Of a stretch of 64,000 nt of DNA, positions 38,342 through 48,017 are shown one piece after another. The translations under genes and the position numbers were made by a program. The notes under the pieces are model-generated. The model made no database searches. It saw only the letters and a program-made list of their open reading frames with translations, and was not told the DNA's origin. This DNA is from Clostridiales bacterium (GTDB lineage: Bacteria; Bacillota; Clostridia; Oscillospirales; Oscillospiraceae), in the NCBI GenBank assembly GCA_014799505.1, contig JAAVHV010000021.1, positions 1 through 64,000 of the forward strand, given 5' to 3'. The first letter of the stretch is position 1; each line of letters opens with the position of its first letter.

Positions 38342-40387
38342 TTATCGGACGATCTTATAATAGGTGCGGGCGGTGAGCAGATAGACAACGGCGTACACCG
38401 CCAGGAAGGCCAGCAGGGTGCCCCCGGTGCAAAGCGCCACGGTCGTCACATTGCGCACTCCGAACATGGTGAGCATCCGGGCCACCAGATTGAAGTCGAA
38501 CAGGAGGTGGATCGCCGCCACCACGATGGGCAGGAAGAACACGATGAGCACCTGGCTGCGGATGGAGGACTTGACCTCCTTCTGGCTCAGGCCCACCTTG
38601 CGCATGATTTCGAACCGGCCCTGGTCCTCGTACCCCTCGGATACCTGTTTGTAGTAGATGATGAGCACCGTTGCCATGAGGAACACGATGCCCAGCACGA
38701 TGCCCAGGAATAGGAAGCCCCCGGCCATGGAATAGCCGTCCACCGCCATCTCGGCCCGGGATTCCACCCGCCAGGACTCCCAGTCACCGGTACCGGCGTA
38801 AAAGTCCTCGTAGTCCCAGGAGGCATTCACCCAGGCATACAGCAGGTCGATCTCCTCATCGCTGGTGCAGTCCAGATCCAGCAGGATCAGGGCGCTGGCG
38901 GAATAATTATCCCCCGTCAGCGCCCGCAGGGCGGTGCGGCTGGCCTCGTCCGCCACCACGAGACACACCGGGTCAAACATAGTGTGGGTAACGGAGAACA
39001 TAGACAGGGCGGGCAGGGACTGGGCGGCGGTGAAGGACAGGGAACCGCCTGTCACATCGGTAAAGGTGAAGGTATCAAACGCCGGGCCAGTGCCGGATAC
39101 CGCCAGTTCACCGGGAGCGATGGTGGGGACGGGCTGGCCGGACAGCCCCGCGTAATCCTCGGCGGTGAGGACGAAGAACATACGGTTGATGGTGTTATCG
39201 CTGCAAGTGGCGGTGCTGTAGCCGGGTTTGGAATCGGCAAAGGGGTAGCCCTCCCGGGTCTCGCTGCCGTCAAAAGACAGATATTGCCCCACCCGCAGGC
39301 TGGTGACAGGGACATTGTGCTCCGCCGCGAACCGCTCCGCCAGCGCCGCCGCACCGTCCAGATCGGGAGCCTGTTCCGCCGGGTCAAACCGGATGGTCAT
39401 GTTGAGGCTGGCGGGATACTCGGCGGCGATGATCTCCCCTTGGCCCAGATAGAGGGCCAGCGTGCCCGAGATCATCACCATCACCATGGTGGACAAAATG
39501 CAGATGTTGGCCAGCCCAACGGCGTTGCGCTTCATGCGGTAGAGCATCCCGGACACGCCGATGAAGTGGCCGGTCTGATAGTAGAAGTCCTTGTTTTTCC
39601 GCAGCATCTTCAGCAGGGCGATGCTCCCGGCGGTGAACAGGCAGTAGGTGCCGATGATGACCAGAATCACCGCCAAAAAGTAGAAGGCCATGGCGAGGGC
39701 GGGATCTTTGGTAGTGACTGCGATGAAGTAGCCCGCACCCATGGACAGCACGCCGACGATAGCCATCAGCCAGCGGGTTTTGGGCTCCTTTTCGCCCACG
39801 CTGCCGCCGTGGAGCAGTTCGATGGGGTTGGACAGGCGCACCCGGAACAGGTTGAGCAGCAGGGCCAGCACCAGCAGCGCCCCAAAAAACAGCGCCGAGA
39901 CAATCATGGCGGGCAGGGAAAAAGAGGAACTAAACGGGATGGAGAATTGCAGCAGGGTGGTCAAAGCGACGGTGGCCAGTTTGTGGAGGATGACGCCGAG
40001 GATCAGCCCGCCCACGATGCCGACGAGGGCGGTGTACAGGCTCTCCCAGCACTGGATCAGGGCGATGTTCCCCTTGCCCATGCCCAGGATGTTGTAGAGG
40101 CCCAGCTCCTTTTTGCGCTGCTTCATCAAAAAGCTGTTGATATACAGCAGCAGCACAGCAGACAAGATGCCCGCCACCATCATACCCAGTTGCATCATGA
40201 CCTGGACATAGGCAAAGCCCCGCATCTGGGCCACGCCGGGGTCGAAGGACAGCGCGGACATGACGTAAAAGGCGGCGGTAAGCCCCGCCAGCGCCAGCAG
40301 ATAGGGCACGAAAAAGCGGTGGTTCTGCCTCATGCTCCGGGCTGCCAGCTTGGGATAAAGTCCGTTACGCACGCTTCTCACCTCCAT
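38342..40387 (-). CDS. ABC transporter permease, FtsX/BceB-like
   Basis: 681 aa; N-terminal TMs, large extracellular loop, C-terminal FtsX-like region. Confidence 0.88.
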   Translation of the reverse strand: MEVRSVRNGLYPKLAARSMRQNHRFFVPYLLALAGLTAAFYVMSALSFDPGVAQMRGFAYVQVMMQLGMMVAGILSAVLLLYINSFLMKQRKKELGLYNILGMGKGNIALIQCWESLYTALVGIVGGLILGVILHKLATVALTTLLQFSIPFSSSFSLPAMIVSALFFGALLVLALLLNLFRVRLSNPIELLHGGSVGEKEPKTRWLMAIVGVLSMGAGYFIAVTTKDPALAMAFYFLAVILVIIGTYCLFTAGSIALLKMLRKNKDFYYQTGHFIGVSGMLYRMKRNAVGLANICILSTMVMVMISGTLALYLGQGEIIAAEYPASLNMTIRFDPAEQAPDLDGAAALAERFAAEHNVPVTSLRVGQYLSFDGSETREGYPFADSKPGYSTATCSDNTINRMFFVLTAEDYAGLSGQPVPTIAPGELAVSGTGPAFDTFTFTDVTGGSLSFTAAQSLPALSMFSVTHTMFDPVCLVVADEASRTALRALTGDNYSASALILLDLDCTSDEEIDLLYAWVNASWDYEDFYAGTGDWESWRVESRAEMAVDGYSMAGGFLFLGIVLGIVFLMATVLIIYYKQVSEGYEDQGRFEIMRKVGLSQKEVKSSIRSQVLIVFFLPIVVAAIHLLFDFNLVARMLTMFGVRNVTTVALCTGGTLLAFLAVYAVVYLLTARTYYKIVR

Positions 40388-41132
40388 TGGTGAGCCGGGT
40401 GAGAGTCTCGGTGATGAGTCGGTACATCTGGCCGTCGGTGCGGTTCTCCCGGTAGAGCTGGTGGTAAACCATGCCGTCCCGGATGAACAGCACCCGGCCC
40501 GCGCGGCTGGCGGCGGTGGTGGAGTGGGTGACCATCAGCACTGTCTGGCCCGCACAGTTGATTTTGGTGAACAAATCCATCAGGCTATCCGCCGCCCGGG
40601 AGTCCAGTGCCCCGGTGGGCTCGTCGGCCAGCACGATCTGGGGCTGGGTGATGAGAGCCCGCGCCACGGCGCACCGCTGCTTCTGCCCGCCAGACACCTC
40701 ATAGGGATATTTGTCCAGTAACTTCTCAATTCCCAGGGTCTCGGCGAGCGGGGTAAGGCGGCGGTTCATCTCCGGGTACTTTTTCCCCGCCAGCACCAGG
40801 GGGAGGAAAATATTGTCCCGCAGACTGAAGGTGTCCAGCAGATTGAAGTCCTGGAACACGAAGCCCAGGTTGTCCCGGCGGAAGGCGGCCAGCTCCTTCT
40901 CCCGCACCGCGGTGAGCTCCCGCCCCGCCAGCAGTACCGACCCGGCGGTGGGTTTATCCAATGCGGCCAGGATATTGAGCAGGGTGGTCTTGCCCGAACC
41001 GGACTCACCCATGATGGCCACATATTCCCCGTCCTCCACTGTGAAGGACACATCAGACAGGGCCTCTACCTTCTGGCTCCCGAAGCGGGTGGAATAAACC
41101 TTTTTTACATGATTGACTTCCAAGATCGACAT
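40365..41132 (-). CDS. ABC transporter ATP-binding protein (BceA-like)
   Basis: GESGSGKTTLLN Walker A, VSGGQKQRCAVARAL signature, VLADEPTGALDS Walker B. Confidence 0.95.
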   Translation of the reverse strand: MSILEVNHVKKVYSTRFGSQKVEALSDVSFTVEDGEYVAIMGESGSGKTTLLNILAALDKPTAGSVLLAGRELTAVREKELAAFRRDNLGFVFQDFNLLDTFSLRDNIFLPLVLAGKKYPEMNRRLTPLAETLGIEKLLDKYPYEVSGGQKQRCAVARALITQPQIVLADEPTGALDSRAADSLMDLFTKINCAGQTVLMVTHSTTAASRAGRVLFIRDGMVYHQLYRENRTDGQMYRLITETLTRLTNGGEKRA

Positions 41133-41359
41133 AAAAATTACCTCCGTGTTGTCACGCTGCGCCTAAGCTCCGCGTTTCCAAACTGTACTATCTGTCTCAG
41201 TACGGGCAGTATACAGAAAAAGGGTTAAGAAGCCAGCTGGGAAAATCAAAAGATTTTATTAAGAGGAAAGGAAGGAAATCTTTTGCGGCGGCCGCTGATT
41301 CCCCTTGCAAGTGGATAACCTGCGCACCAGCACGGAAAAATGTCGAGAAAATAATGGTA

Positions 41360-41388
41360 TTGAATTCCGGCGAATGGTGTGGTATAAT
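41360..41388 (+). promoter_or_regulatory. candidate promoter of the SCIFF precursor gene
   Basis: TTGAAT-N17-TATAAT just upstream of the precursor RBS. Confidence 0.55.
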
Positions 41389-41421
41389 AAGGCAACATTT
41401 TGAATTGGAGGGAAAGTTCCT

Positions 41422-41565
41422 ATGACTCATATCCAGACTCTGAACGGTGCAACTCTGAAGCAGAGCGCGGCCCACGGCGGCTGCGGCGAGTGCCAGACCT
41501 CTTGCCAGTCCGCCTGCAAGACCTCCTGCACCGTGGCCAACCAGAAGTGCGAGAACAGCAAGTAA
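41422..41565 (+). CDS. scfA: SCIFF (six-cysteine) RiPP precursor peptide
   Basis: 47 aa MTHIQTLNGATLKQSAAHGGCGECQTSCQSACKTSCTVANQKCENSK with six Cys; immediately upstream of the radical SAM/SPASM maturase. Confidence 0.95.
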   Translation: MTHIQTLNGATLKQSAAHGGCGECQTSCQSACKTSCTVANQKCENSK

Positions 41566-41633
41566 TTTATGAGAGCGCCGGAAAGGGTGGGCTTTGTCCC
41601 ACCCTTTTTCTGCGTATCAAAGGAGGAGCCAAA

Positions 41634-43001
41634 ATGGTTCATACATTTATCTGTCTGGGGGTTCCTGTGGCGGTGGACGTGAACAGCGGTGCTGTCCACG
41701 TGCTGGATCGTGCCGCTTACGATGTGCTGTCCCTGCAGGACGCCCCCATGGCCGACGCCTGTTCCCCGGAACTCTATGGCAAGCTGCCCCAGTATACCCC
41801 CGCCGTTGTAGATGAGGCATGGGCGGAGCTGCTGGAGCTCCAAAAAAACGGCCTGCTGTTTACCGATGACAACTACATCGACCCGGCCGCGGCCACTCTT
41901 ATGCAGCAGGACGCCCCTATCAAGGCCCTGTGCCTCCACGTGTCCCATGACTGCAACCTGCGCTGCCAGTATTGCTTCGCCTCCACCGGTGATTTCGGCA
42001 CTGGTCACCGCATGACTATGGACGTGGAGACGGCGAAAAAGGCCATTGATTTTGTCATTGAACGCTCTGGCAATCGCCGGAACATTGAAGTGGACTTTTT
42101 CGGCGGTGAGCCGCTGATGGCCATGGATACCGTCAAGGCCACCGTGGAATACGCCCGCTCCATTGAGACGGAGCGGGGAAAAAACTTCCGATTCACCATC
42201 ACCACCAACGGTGTGCTGCTCAACGACGAGAACATCGAATACATCAACCAGGAGATGTCCAACGCAGTTCTGTCCCTAGACGGGCGGCCCGAGGTCAATG
42301 ACAGGATGCGCAAAACTGTGAGCGGCGGCGGCAGCTACGATGTGATCCTGCCTAAATTTCAAAAGTTGGTAGAGAGCAGGGGAGAGAAGGACTATTATCT
42401 GCGCGGCACCTTCACCCGGCACAACCCGGACTTTGCCGCCGATGTGATGCACATCGCCGACCAGGGCTTCCGCCATGTGTCGGTGGAGCCGGTGGTGGGC
42501 AGCCCGGACTGTGGCTACGCTTTCCGGGAGGAGGATCTGCCCGGAATCCTGGCTGAGTATGAGCGCTTGGCGGCGGAGCTGCTGAAGCGAGATGATGTGA
42601 ACTTCTTCCATTTCAATGTGGATCTGTCCCAGGGCCCCTGTGTCATCAAGCGGATGAGAGGCTGCGGGGCAGGGTGCGAGTATGTGGCCATTACCCCCGA
42701 GGGGGACATCTATCCCTGCCACCAGTTTGTGGGCAATGAGGAGTATAAGCTGGGCAACCTCTATGACAGCACCTTTGATATGGAGCTGTCCCGGAAATTT
42801 GCGGGGCTGAACATCTATACCCGCCCCGACTGCAAAAACTGCTGGGCCAGGTTCTATTGCAGCGGTGGGTGCTCCGCCTCCAACCTGCTTGTCAACGGCG
42901 ACATAAAAAAACCAAACCGTTTTGGCTGCGATATGCAGCGCAAACGGCTGGAGTGCGCCATCGCCATGAAAGCCATCCGGGCGGGCATGGCAGGAGAGTG
43001 A
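41634..43001 (+). CDS. scfB: thioether cross-link-forming SCIFF peptide maturase (radical SAM/SPASM)
   Basis: CNLRCQYCFAS CxxxCxxC motif; C-terminal SPASM cysteines (CKNCWARFYCSGGC); adjacent SCIFF peptide. Confidence 0.95.
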   Translation: MVHTFICLGVPVAVDVNSGAVHVLDRAAYDVLSLQDAPMADACSPELYGKLPQYTPAVVDEAWAELLELQKNGLLFTDDNYIDPAAATLMQQDAPIKALCLHVSHDCNLRCQYCFASTGDFGTGHRMTMDVETAKKAIDFVIERSGNRRNIEVDFFGGEPLMAMDTVKATVEYARSIETERGKNFRFTITTNGVLLNDENIEYINQEMSNAVLSLDGRPEVNDRMRKTVSGGGSYDVILPKFQKLVESRGEKDYYLRGTFTRHNPDFAADVMHIADQGFRHVSVEPVVGSPDCGYAFREEDLPGILAEYERLAAELLKRDDVNFFHFNVDLSQGPCVIKRMRGCGAGCEYVAITPEGDIYPCHQFVGNEEYKLGNLYDSTFDMELSRKFAGLNIYTRPDCKNCWARFYCSGGCSASNLLVNGDIKKPNRFGCDMQRKRLECAIAMKAIRAGMAGE

Positions 43002-43036
43002 GCCGCTGCCCTAAAAAACACAAAAAATCAACACAT

Positions 43037-43073
43037 AGCCTGCGGCCTCAACATTTTGAGACCGCAGGCTTTT
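43037..43073 (+). terminator. Rho-independent terminator after scfB
   Basis: AGCCTGCGG...CCGCAGGCT-TTT. Confidence 0.7.
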
Positions 43074-43435
43074 GTGCTACAATATCCTGTGTTTTAGCAA
43101 ACACCGGGCCTGCCTCGCTCCATCGGTAGACATAATATAATTTACATAATATTTTGACATAAAAAATTTTTTGAAAAAATTTGGCCGATTTCTCTTGCGT
43201 TTCCAGCAAAATTGGTCTATATTAAAGAAACACCACCTTTGCCAGTTTGCTGTGGTTCACCCTTGCTTCTGGATCAACAAGCGAAAGCCGCTGCGTGAAT
43301 ACTCCCGGTATTCGCAGCAGAAGAACGCTGACAAATTGTTGATATTACACTTTGTTAATCCCAATAGCGGTTGGCATATACAACGTCCCCGCGTCATATC
43401 ATAGCTTGATTCTAAAATTATGATGTGAGGCCGGG

Positions 43436-44059
43436 GTGATGAGGTTGACTATCCGCAGAGTGGGAAATCGGATCAAGCTTGCCCCCGTGTGGGACGGGCT
43501 GACCCAGCTGGTCATTTTAGGCATTTGCTTTGCAGTCGGCGCTCTGGGCGGTTTTTTCTTCTCCGGCCAGAGCGGGGGCGATCCAGAGCTGCTGGACTAT
43601 CTCCGCCGTTATTTTCAGATGGCGGGCCAAGGGAACGGCGCAGAGCCCTCACTGTGGGCTTCCGTGTGGGATCTGACCCGCTGGCCGTTGGCGGCCTTCC
43701 TCCTCGGCGGTACCGCTGTGGGGGCGGTGGGTATTCCGATTTTGTTGGGAGCGCGAGGGTTTCTGCTGGCCTTTTCTGCCGCCAGTTTTGCCCGATTGTT
43801 TGGCCTGCCCGGTATGGCAGCATCTCTGGCCTCTTTTGGTGTAACAGCCTTAATAGGCGTGCCGGTTTTGTTTGTTGTTGCGGCGGATGCTTTTCGCCAA
43901 TCGCTGGGGCGGCTGTCCGGCGAACGGGCTCCGGCCTGGAGCCAGCGCGTCCAGGCGTTGACCCCGTGCGCGGGCCTACTGGTGCTGGCCGTGGCTCTAC
44001 AGCAGACGCTGATGCCCGCGCTGTTGACGGCAGTGTGCGCCCGCCTGTTTATTTCATGA
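43436..44059 (+). CDS. SpoIIM-like membrane protein (stage II sporulation protein M family)
   Basis: about 207 aa with multiple TMs; directly upstream of xerD. Confidence 0.5.
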   Translation: MMRLTIRRVGNRIKLAPVWDGLTQLVILGICFAVGALGGFFFSGQSGGDPELLDYLRRYFQMAGQGNGAEPSLWASVWDLTRWPLAAFLLGGTAVGAVGIPILLGARGFLLAFSAASFARLFGLPGMAASLASFGVTALIGVPVLFVVAADAFRQSLGRLSGERAPAWSQRVQALTPCAGLLVLAVALQQTLMPALLTAVCARLFIS

Positions 44060-44077
44060 GAAAGGAGTTGAGCAAAA

Positions 44078-44956
44078 TTGGACTATATCTCTGGCTATGA
44101 GATTTGGCTGGCTCAGGAAAAACGGGCCGCTACCAATACGCTCAGCTCCTATCTGCGAGACGTGCGCCAGTTCGGCCAGTGGGCGGAGGAAGAGAGGCTG
44201 ACCCTCACCCAAATCAATCAGGAGGACGTAAAGCGCTACGCCCAGCACCTGGAGAAAAAGGGTAAGTCCAATGCTACCGTAGTCCGATCCGTGGCGGCGC
44301 TGAAGTCCTTCTATATGTACATGATGTCTGTCAAGGCGGTGCAGATCAATCCCGCCAAGGGCTTTACCCCAAGCCGGGTAGAGCGTAAGCTGCCCGCCAT
44401 CCTCTCCAACCACGAGGTGGATCTGTTCCTGGAGCAGCCTGATTCCTCCGATGCCAAGGGCTGCCGGGACAAAGCTATGCTAGAGCTGCTCTACGCCACC
44501 GGGATCCGGGTATCCGAGCTCATTTCCCTGGATGTTCAAGACCTAAACCTGTCCGCCAGTTTTCTGCGCTGCCGGGGCAAGAGCAAGGAACGGGTGGTGC
44601 CCCTTTACAAGGGGGCGGTACGGGCTGTGACAACCTACGTCAATGACGTGCGGCCGCAACTGCTGGAGAACCCAGAGGAAACCGCCCTGTTCGTCAACAT
44701 GAACGGGGAGCGTATGAGCCGGCAGGGGTTCTGGAAGATCGTCAAGTGCTATCAGGACAAGGCGGGCATACACAAGGACATTACCCCGCACACCCTGCGC
44801 CACTCCTTTGCCGCCCATCTGTTGGAAAACGGGGCGGATCTGAAGTCCATTCAGGAGATGCTGGGCCATGCGGACATCTCCGCCACCCAGATTTATGCCC
44901 AGGTAGTGAACCAAAAGCTTCGGGATGTCTATGCCCGGGCCCATCCCCGGGCCTGA
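44078..44956 (+). CDS. xerD: site-specific tyrosine recombinase XerD-like
   Basis: 292 aa; ATGIRVSELISL, HTLRHSFAAHLLENGADLKSIQEMLGHADISATQIYAQV. Confidence 0.93.
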   Translation: MDYISGYEIWLAQEKRAATNTLSSYLRDVRQFGQWAEEERLTLTQINQEDVKRYAQHLEKKGKSNATVVRSVAALKSFYMYMMSVKAVQINPAKGFTPSRVERKLPAILSNHEVDLFLEQPDSSDAKGCRDKAMLELLYATGIRVSELISLDVQDLNLSASFLRCRGKSKERVVPLYKGAVRAVTTYVNDVRPQLLENPEETALFVNMNGERMSRQGFWKIVKCYQDKAGIHKDITPHTLRHSFAAHLLENGADLKSIQEMLGHADISATQIYAQVVNQKLRDVYARAHPRA

Positions 44957-44969
44957 ACCGCGGACAATC

Positions 44970-45000
44970 ACGGCGGATGACAGCATCATCCGCCGTTTTT
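44970..45000 (+). terminator. Rho-independent terminator
   Basis: ACGGCGGATGA-cagca-TCATCCGCCGT-TTTT. Confidence 0.85.
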
Positions 45001-45056
45001 GCTTGTCTTTACCCGCGATCTGTGATATCATGGTAGTGGAATCATGTCAGGAGGGT

Positions 45057-45554
45057 ATGCCGTTGCTGATCCTTGGAATCGACCCAGGCTACGCCATTGT
45101 GGGCTTCGGTCTGGTGGAAGCCGCACAGGGAACATACCGCATGGTGGCCTGCGGCGCCATCAATACCCCAGCGGGGGTTCGGCTGCCCGCCCGACTGTGG
45201 CGGATCGCCACCGATCTGGAGGAGCTGATTGGAAAATTTCACCCGGACGTAATGGCCATTGAGGAGCTCTTTTTTAACCACAATGTCACAACCGGCATCG
45301 GCGTGGCACAGGCCCGGGGAGTCATTTTGATGACGGCAGAAAAACTGGGATTGCCTATTCACGAGTACAATCCTTCCCAGGTGAAGCAGGCTGTGGTGGG
45401 CTACGGCAAGGCGGAAAAGCGGCAGGTGATGGACATGACCAAGCGGCTTTTGAAGCTGAACGCGGTTCCCAAACCAGACGATGCCGCCGACGCGGTGGCC
45501 ATCGCCTTATGCCACGCCCGTTCCGCCACCTCGTTGCTGCAAAATATACATTAA
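45057..45554 (+). CDS. ruvC: crossover junction endodeoxyribonuclease RuvC
   Basis: LILGIDPGYAIVGFGLVE, AIEELFFNHNVTTGIGVAQARGV. Confidence 0.97.
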   Translation: MPLLILGIDPGYAIVGFGLVEAAQGTYRMVACGAINTPAGVRLPARLWRIATDLEELIGKFHPDVMAIEELFFNHNVTTGIGVAQARGVILMTAEKLGLPIHEYNPSQVKQAVVGYGKAEKRQVMDMTKRLLKLNAVPKPDDAADAVAIALCHARSATSLLQNIH

Positions 45555-45572
45555 ACGTTTGGAGAGATCATC

Positions 45573-46178
45573 GTGTTTTACTATCTGAACGGGACGGTTG
45601 CCCACATTGAGCCCTACCTGGCGGTCATCGACTGTGGCGGGGTGGGCTATGCCTGCCGCACCACCAACCACACCATTGCCGCTCTCAATGTGGGTAAGGT
45701 GGCAAAGCTTTACACCCATCTGTATGTTCGGGAGGAGATTTTTGAGCTGTATGGCTTCTCCAGCGAGAGTGAGCTGGGCTGTTTCCGGATGCTCATCGGG
45801 GTGTCCGGAGTGGGTCCCAAGGCGGCGCTGGCTATCTTATCCTCCAACAGTCCGGAGGGGCTGGCCATGGCTATCGTCTCCGGCAATGAGAAAGCGCTGA
45901 CCTCCGCCCCCGGTATCGGCAAAAAGATTGCCCAGCGGATCATCCTGGAGCTGAAGGACAAACTGGCCAAGGGCCAGTTGACCACGGGCGGAGGAGAGAT
46001 GTTTGTCGGCGGCATCACCGTCATCCCGGAGAACAAGGCCAGCGAGGCGTCCGCCGCCCTGGCTGTACTGGGCTACAGCCAGAGCGAGATCGCGGTGGCG
46101 CTGAAGGGACTTGATTTGGATGCGCTGTCCCTGGAAGATGTCATCAAGCAGGCGCTGAAGAAGATGGTGAAGGGGTAA
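45573..46178 (+). CDS. ruvA: Holliday junction branch migration protein RuvA
   Basis: 201 aa; LNGTVAHIEPYLAVIDCGGVGY, GVSGVGPKAALAILS, PGIGKKIAQRIILELKDK. Confidence 0.97.
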   Translation: MFYYLNGTVAHIEPYLAVIDCGGVGYACRTTNHTIAALNVGKVAKLYTHLYVREEIFELYGFSSESELGCFRMLIGVSGVGPKAALAILSSNSPEGLAMAIVSGNEKALTSAPGIGKKIAQRIILELKDKLAKGQLTTGGGEMFVGGITVIPENKASEASAALAVLGYSQSEIAVALKGLDLDALSLEDVIKQALKKMVKG

Positions 46179-46201
46179 CCATCTTGAGGGAGGTTATATC
46201 C

Positions 46202-46768
46202 ATGCTATACCACGTATCCCAGACATCAGGGCTGAAAATCTTGAAGCCTCATCAATCTTCCCATGAAAAGGCGTACGTCTATGCCATTGAAAATCTGGTC
46301 ACTGGCCTCCTTTTTGGCGCAAAACAGGACGATTTTGATTTTATTATCGACACCGACGAGGACGGCATTCCCGTGATCTTTGAGTGCTATCCCGAGGCGT
46401 TCCAAACAATTTACCGAGGAAAAAGCTGCTCCATATACGAGGTTAGAGAAAGTGGTTTCCAGCGGGGGATGACCTCCTGGAGTCCTGAACTCGTCTGTGA
46501 GTATGAGGTGCCGGTGATCAGTGAGACCGTTGTCAGCGACTTGTATCAGCAGCTGCATGAAGAGGAGAGAGCTGGTCGGCTTATCATCCATAGATACGAG
46601 TTTTGTGAAGCCTATCGGCAGAAGATTGCGAACCATATCGTGGACAGAATTTTTAGGTTTGACTTGGATCTGCGCACCTACTTAAAGCAGGACGAGAGGT
46701 TTGCCACTCACTATTGCGGGATTGCTCAGGCGCTGCTTGATGTGTTGGACGGGCACTTGTTGCAATAA
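46202..46768 (+). CDS. uncharacterised protein, possibly ADP-ribosyltransferase-like fold
   Basis: MLYHVSQTSGLKILKPHQSSHEKAYVYAIENLVTGLLFGAKQDDFDF; located between ruvA and ruvB. Confidence 0.4.
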   Translation: MLYHVSQTSGLKILKPHQSSHEKAYVYAIENLVTGLLFGAKQDDFDFIIDTDEDGIPVIFECYPEAFQTIYRGKSCSIYEVRESGFQRGMTSWSPELVCEYEVPVISETVVSDLYQQLHEEERAGRLIIHRYEFCEAYRQKIANHIVDRIFRFDLDLRTYLKQDERFATHYCGIAQALLDVLDGHLLQ

Positions 46769-46809
46769 AGTAACATTTGAACTCTTTGAACTGACGAGGA
46801 AGTGAGCCT

Positions 46810-47871
46810 TTGAGCATTGATTTTTCTGACAACGGCGGCTTTGAGACGGAAGCCCCTTTAGTGACCACCTCGCTGACCCGGGACGACGAGGGGGAGGGAT
46901 CTCTGCGCCCCAAATCGCTGACTGAGTACATCGGCCAGGAGAAGGCCAAGGGTAACCTGTCCATTTTCATCCAGGCCGCAAAAATGCGTGGTGAGCCTCT
47001 GGATCATGTCCTGCTCCACGGCCCCCCAGGGCTGGGCAAGACCACCCTATCCGGCATCATCGCCAACGAGATGGGCGTAAATATCCGAATTACTTCCGGC
47101 CCGGCCATTGAGAAACCCGGCGACCTTGCGGCCCTGCTGACAAATCTCCAGGAAAACGATATCCTGTTTGTGGATGAGATCCACCGTTTGAACCGCTCTG
47201 TGGAGGAGATTCTATATCCGGCCATGGAGGACTATGCCATTGATATTATCATTGGCAAGGGGCCTTCTGCCAACTCCATCCGGCTGGATCTGCCCAAGTT
47301 CACCCTCATTGGGGCCACCACCAGGGCAGGGCAGCTATCCGCGCCCTTGCGTGACCGCTTCGGCGTCACTTTGCGGCTGGAGCTGTATACTCCGGAAGAA
47401 CTGGCACTGATTGTTACCCGATCCGCCGGCATTCTGGACGTGCCCATTGAGCAGGCGGGGGCGCTGGAGATCGCCCGCCGCAGCCGGGGAACCCCCCGGA
47501 TTGCAAACCGAATGCTCCGCCGGGTGCGAGACTTCGCCCAGGTCACCGCCGGCGGCGTGGTCACCCGTTCCGTGGCTGACCGAGCACTCCAAGCGCTGGA
47601 AATAGACGAACTGGGATTGGACAATGTAGACCGCCGAATGATGGCCAGCATCATCAACAACTACGGCGGCGGACCGGTGGGGCTGGATACTTTGGCCGCC
47701 ACCATCAATGAGGAATCCGTCACGCTGGAGGATGTCTATGAGCCCTACTTGATGCAACTGGGCTTTCTCACCCGGACACCCCGGGGACGCTGCGTCACGC
47801 CAAAGGCATATCGGCATCTCGGGTTTGCTTTGCCCGGCGGGGAAAGTATCCCAGAACAGCTTTCCTTTTGA
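46810..47871 (+). CDS. ruvB: Holliday junction branch migration helicase RuvB
   Basis: [50 protein letters not shown]. Confidence 0.97.
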   Translation: MSIDFSDNGGFETEAPLVTTSLTRDDEGEGSLRPKSLTEYIGQEKAKGNLSIFIQAAKMRGEPLDHVLLHGPPGLGKTTLSGIIANEMGVNIRITSGPAIEKPGDLAALLTNLQENDILFVDEIHRLNRSVEEILYPAMEDYAIDIIIGKGPSANSIRLDLPKFTLIGATTRAGQLSAPLRDRFGVTLRLELYTPEELALIVTRSAGILDVPIEQAGALEIARRSRGTPRIANRMLRRVRDFAQVTAGGVVTRSVADRALQALEIDELGLDNVDRRMMASIINNYGGGPVGLDTLAATINEESVTLEDVYEPYLMQLGFLTRTPRGRCVTPKAYRHLGFALPGGESIPEQLSF

Positions 47872-48017
47872 ACCGGAAAACGAAGACATTCTGTCTATTT
47901 CTTCCAGCTCTGCCAATTCTTATGAAGTGCCGGACAAATTTAGAAGATTTTCTAAAAAAATTGATGAAAACAATTGACAATTCAGTAATTCTGTGATTAA
48001 ATATACAAGGTCAAATT

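Noticed and set aside
41400-41633. N-terminal extension of the SCIFF maturase ORF (start at 41400)
   Set aside because: Overlaps the SCIFF precursor gene out of frame; AAAGGAGGAGCC RBS precedes the ATG at 41634, giving the expected maturase N terminus.
43171-43404. 77-aa ORF in the AT-rich intergenic region before the spoIIM-like gene
   Set aside because: No convincing RBS, no recognisable domain, and it runs through a hairpin; more likely non-coding.
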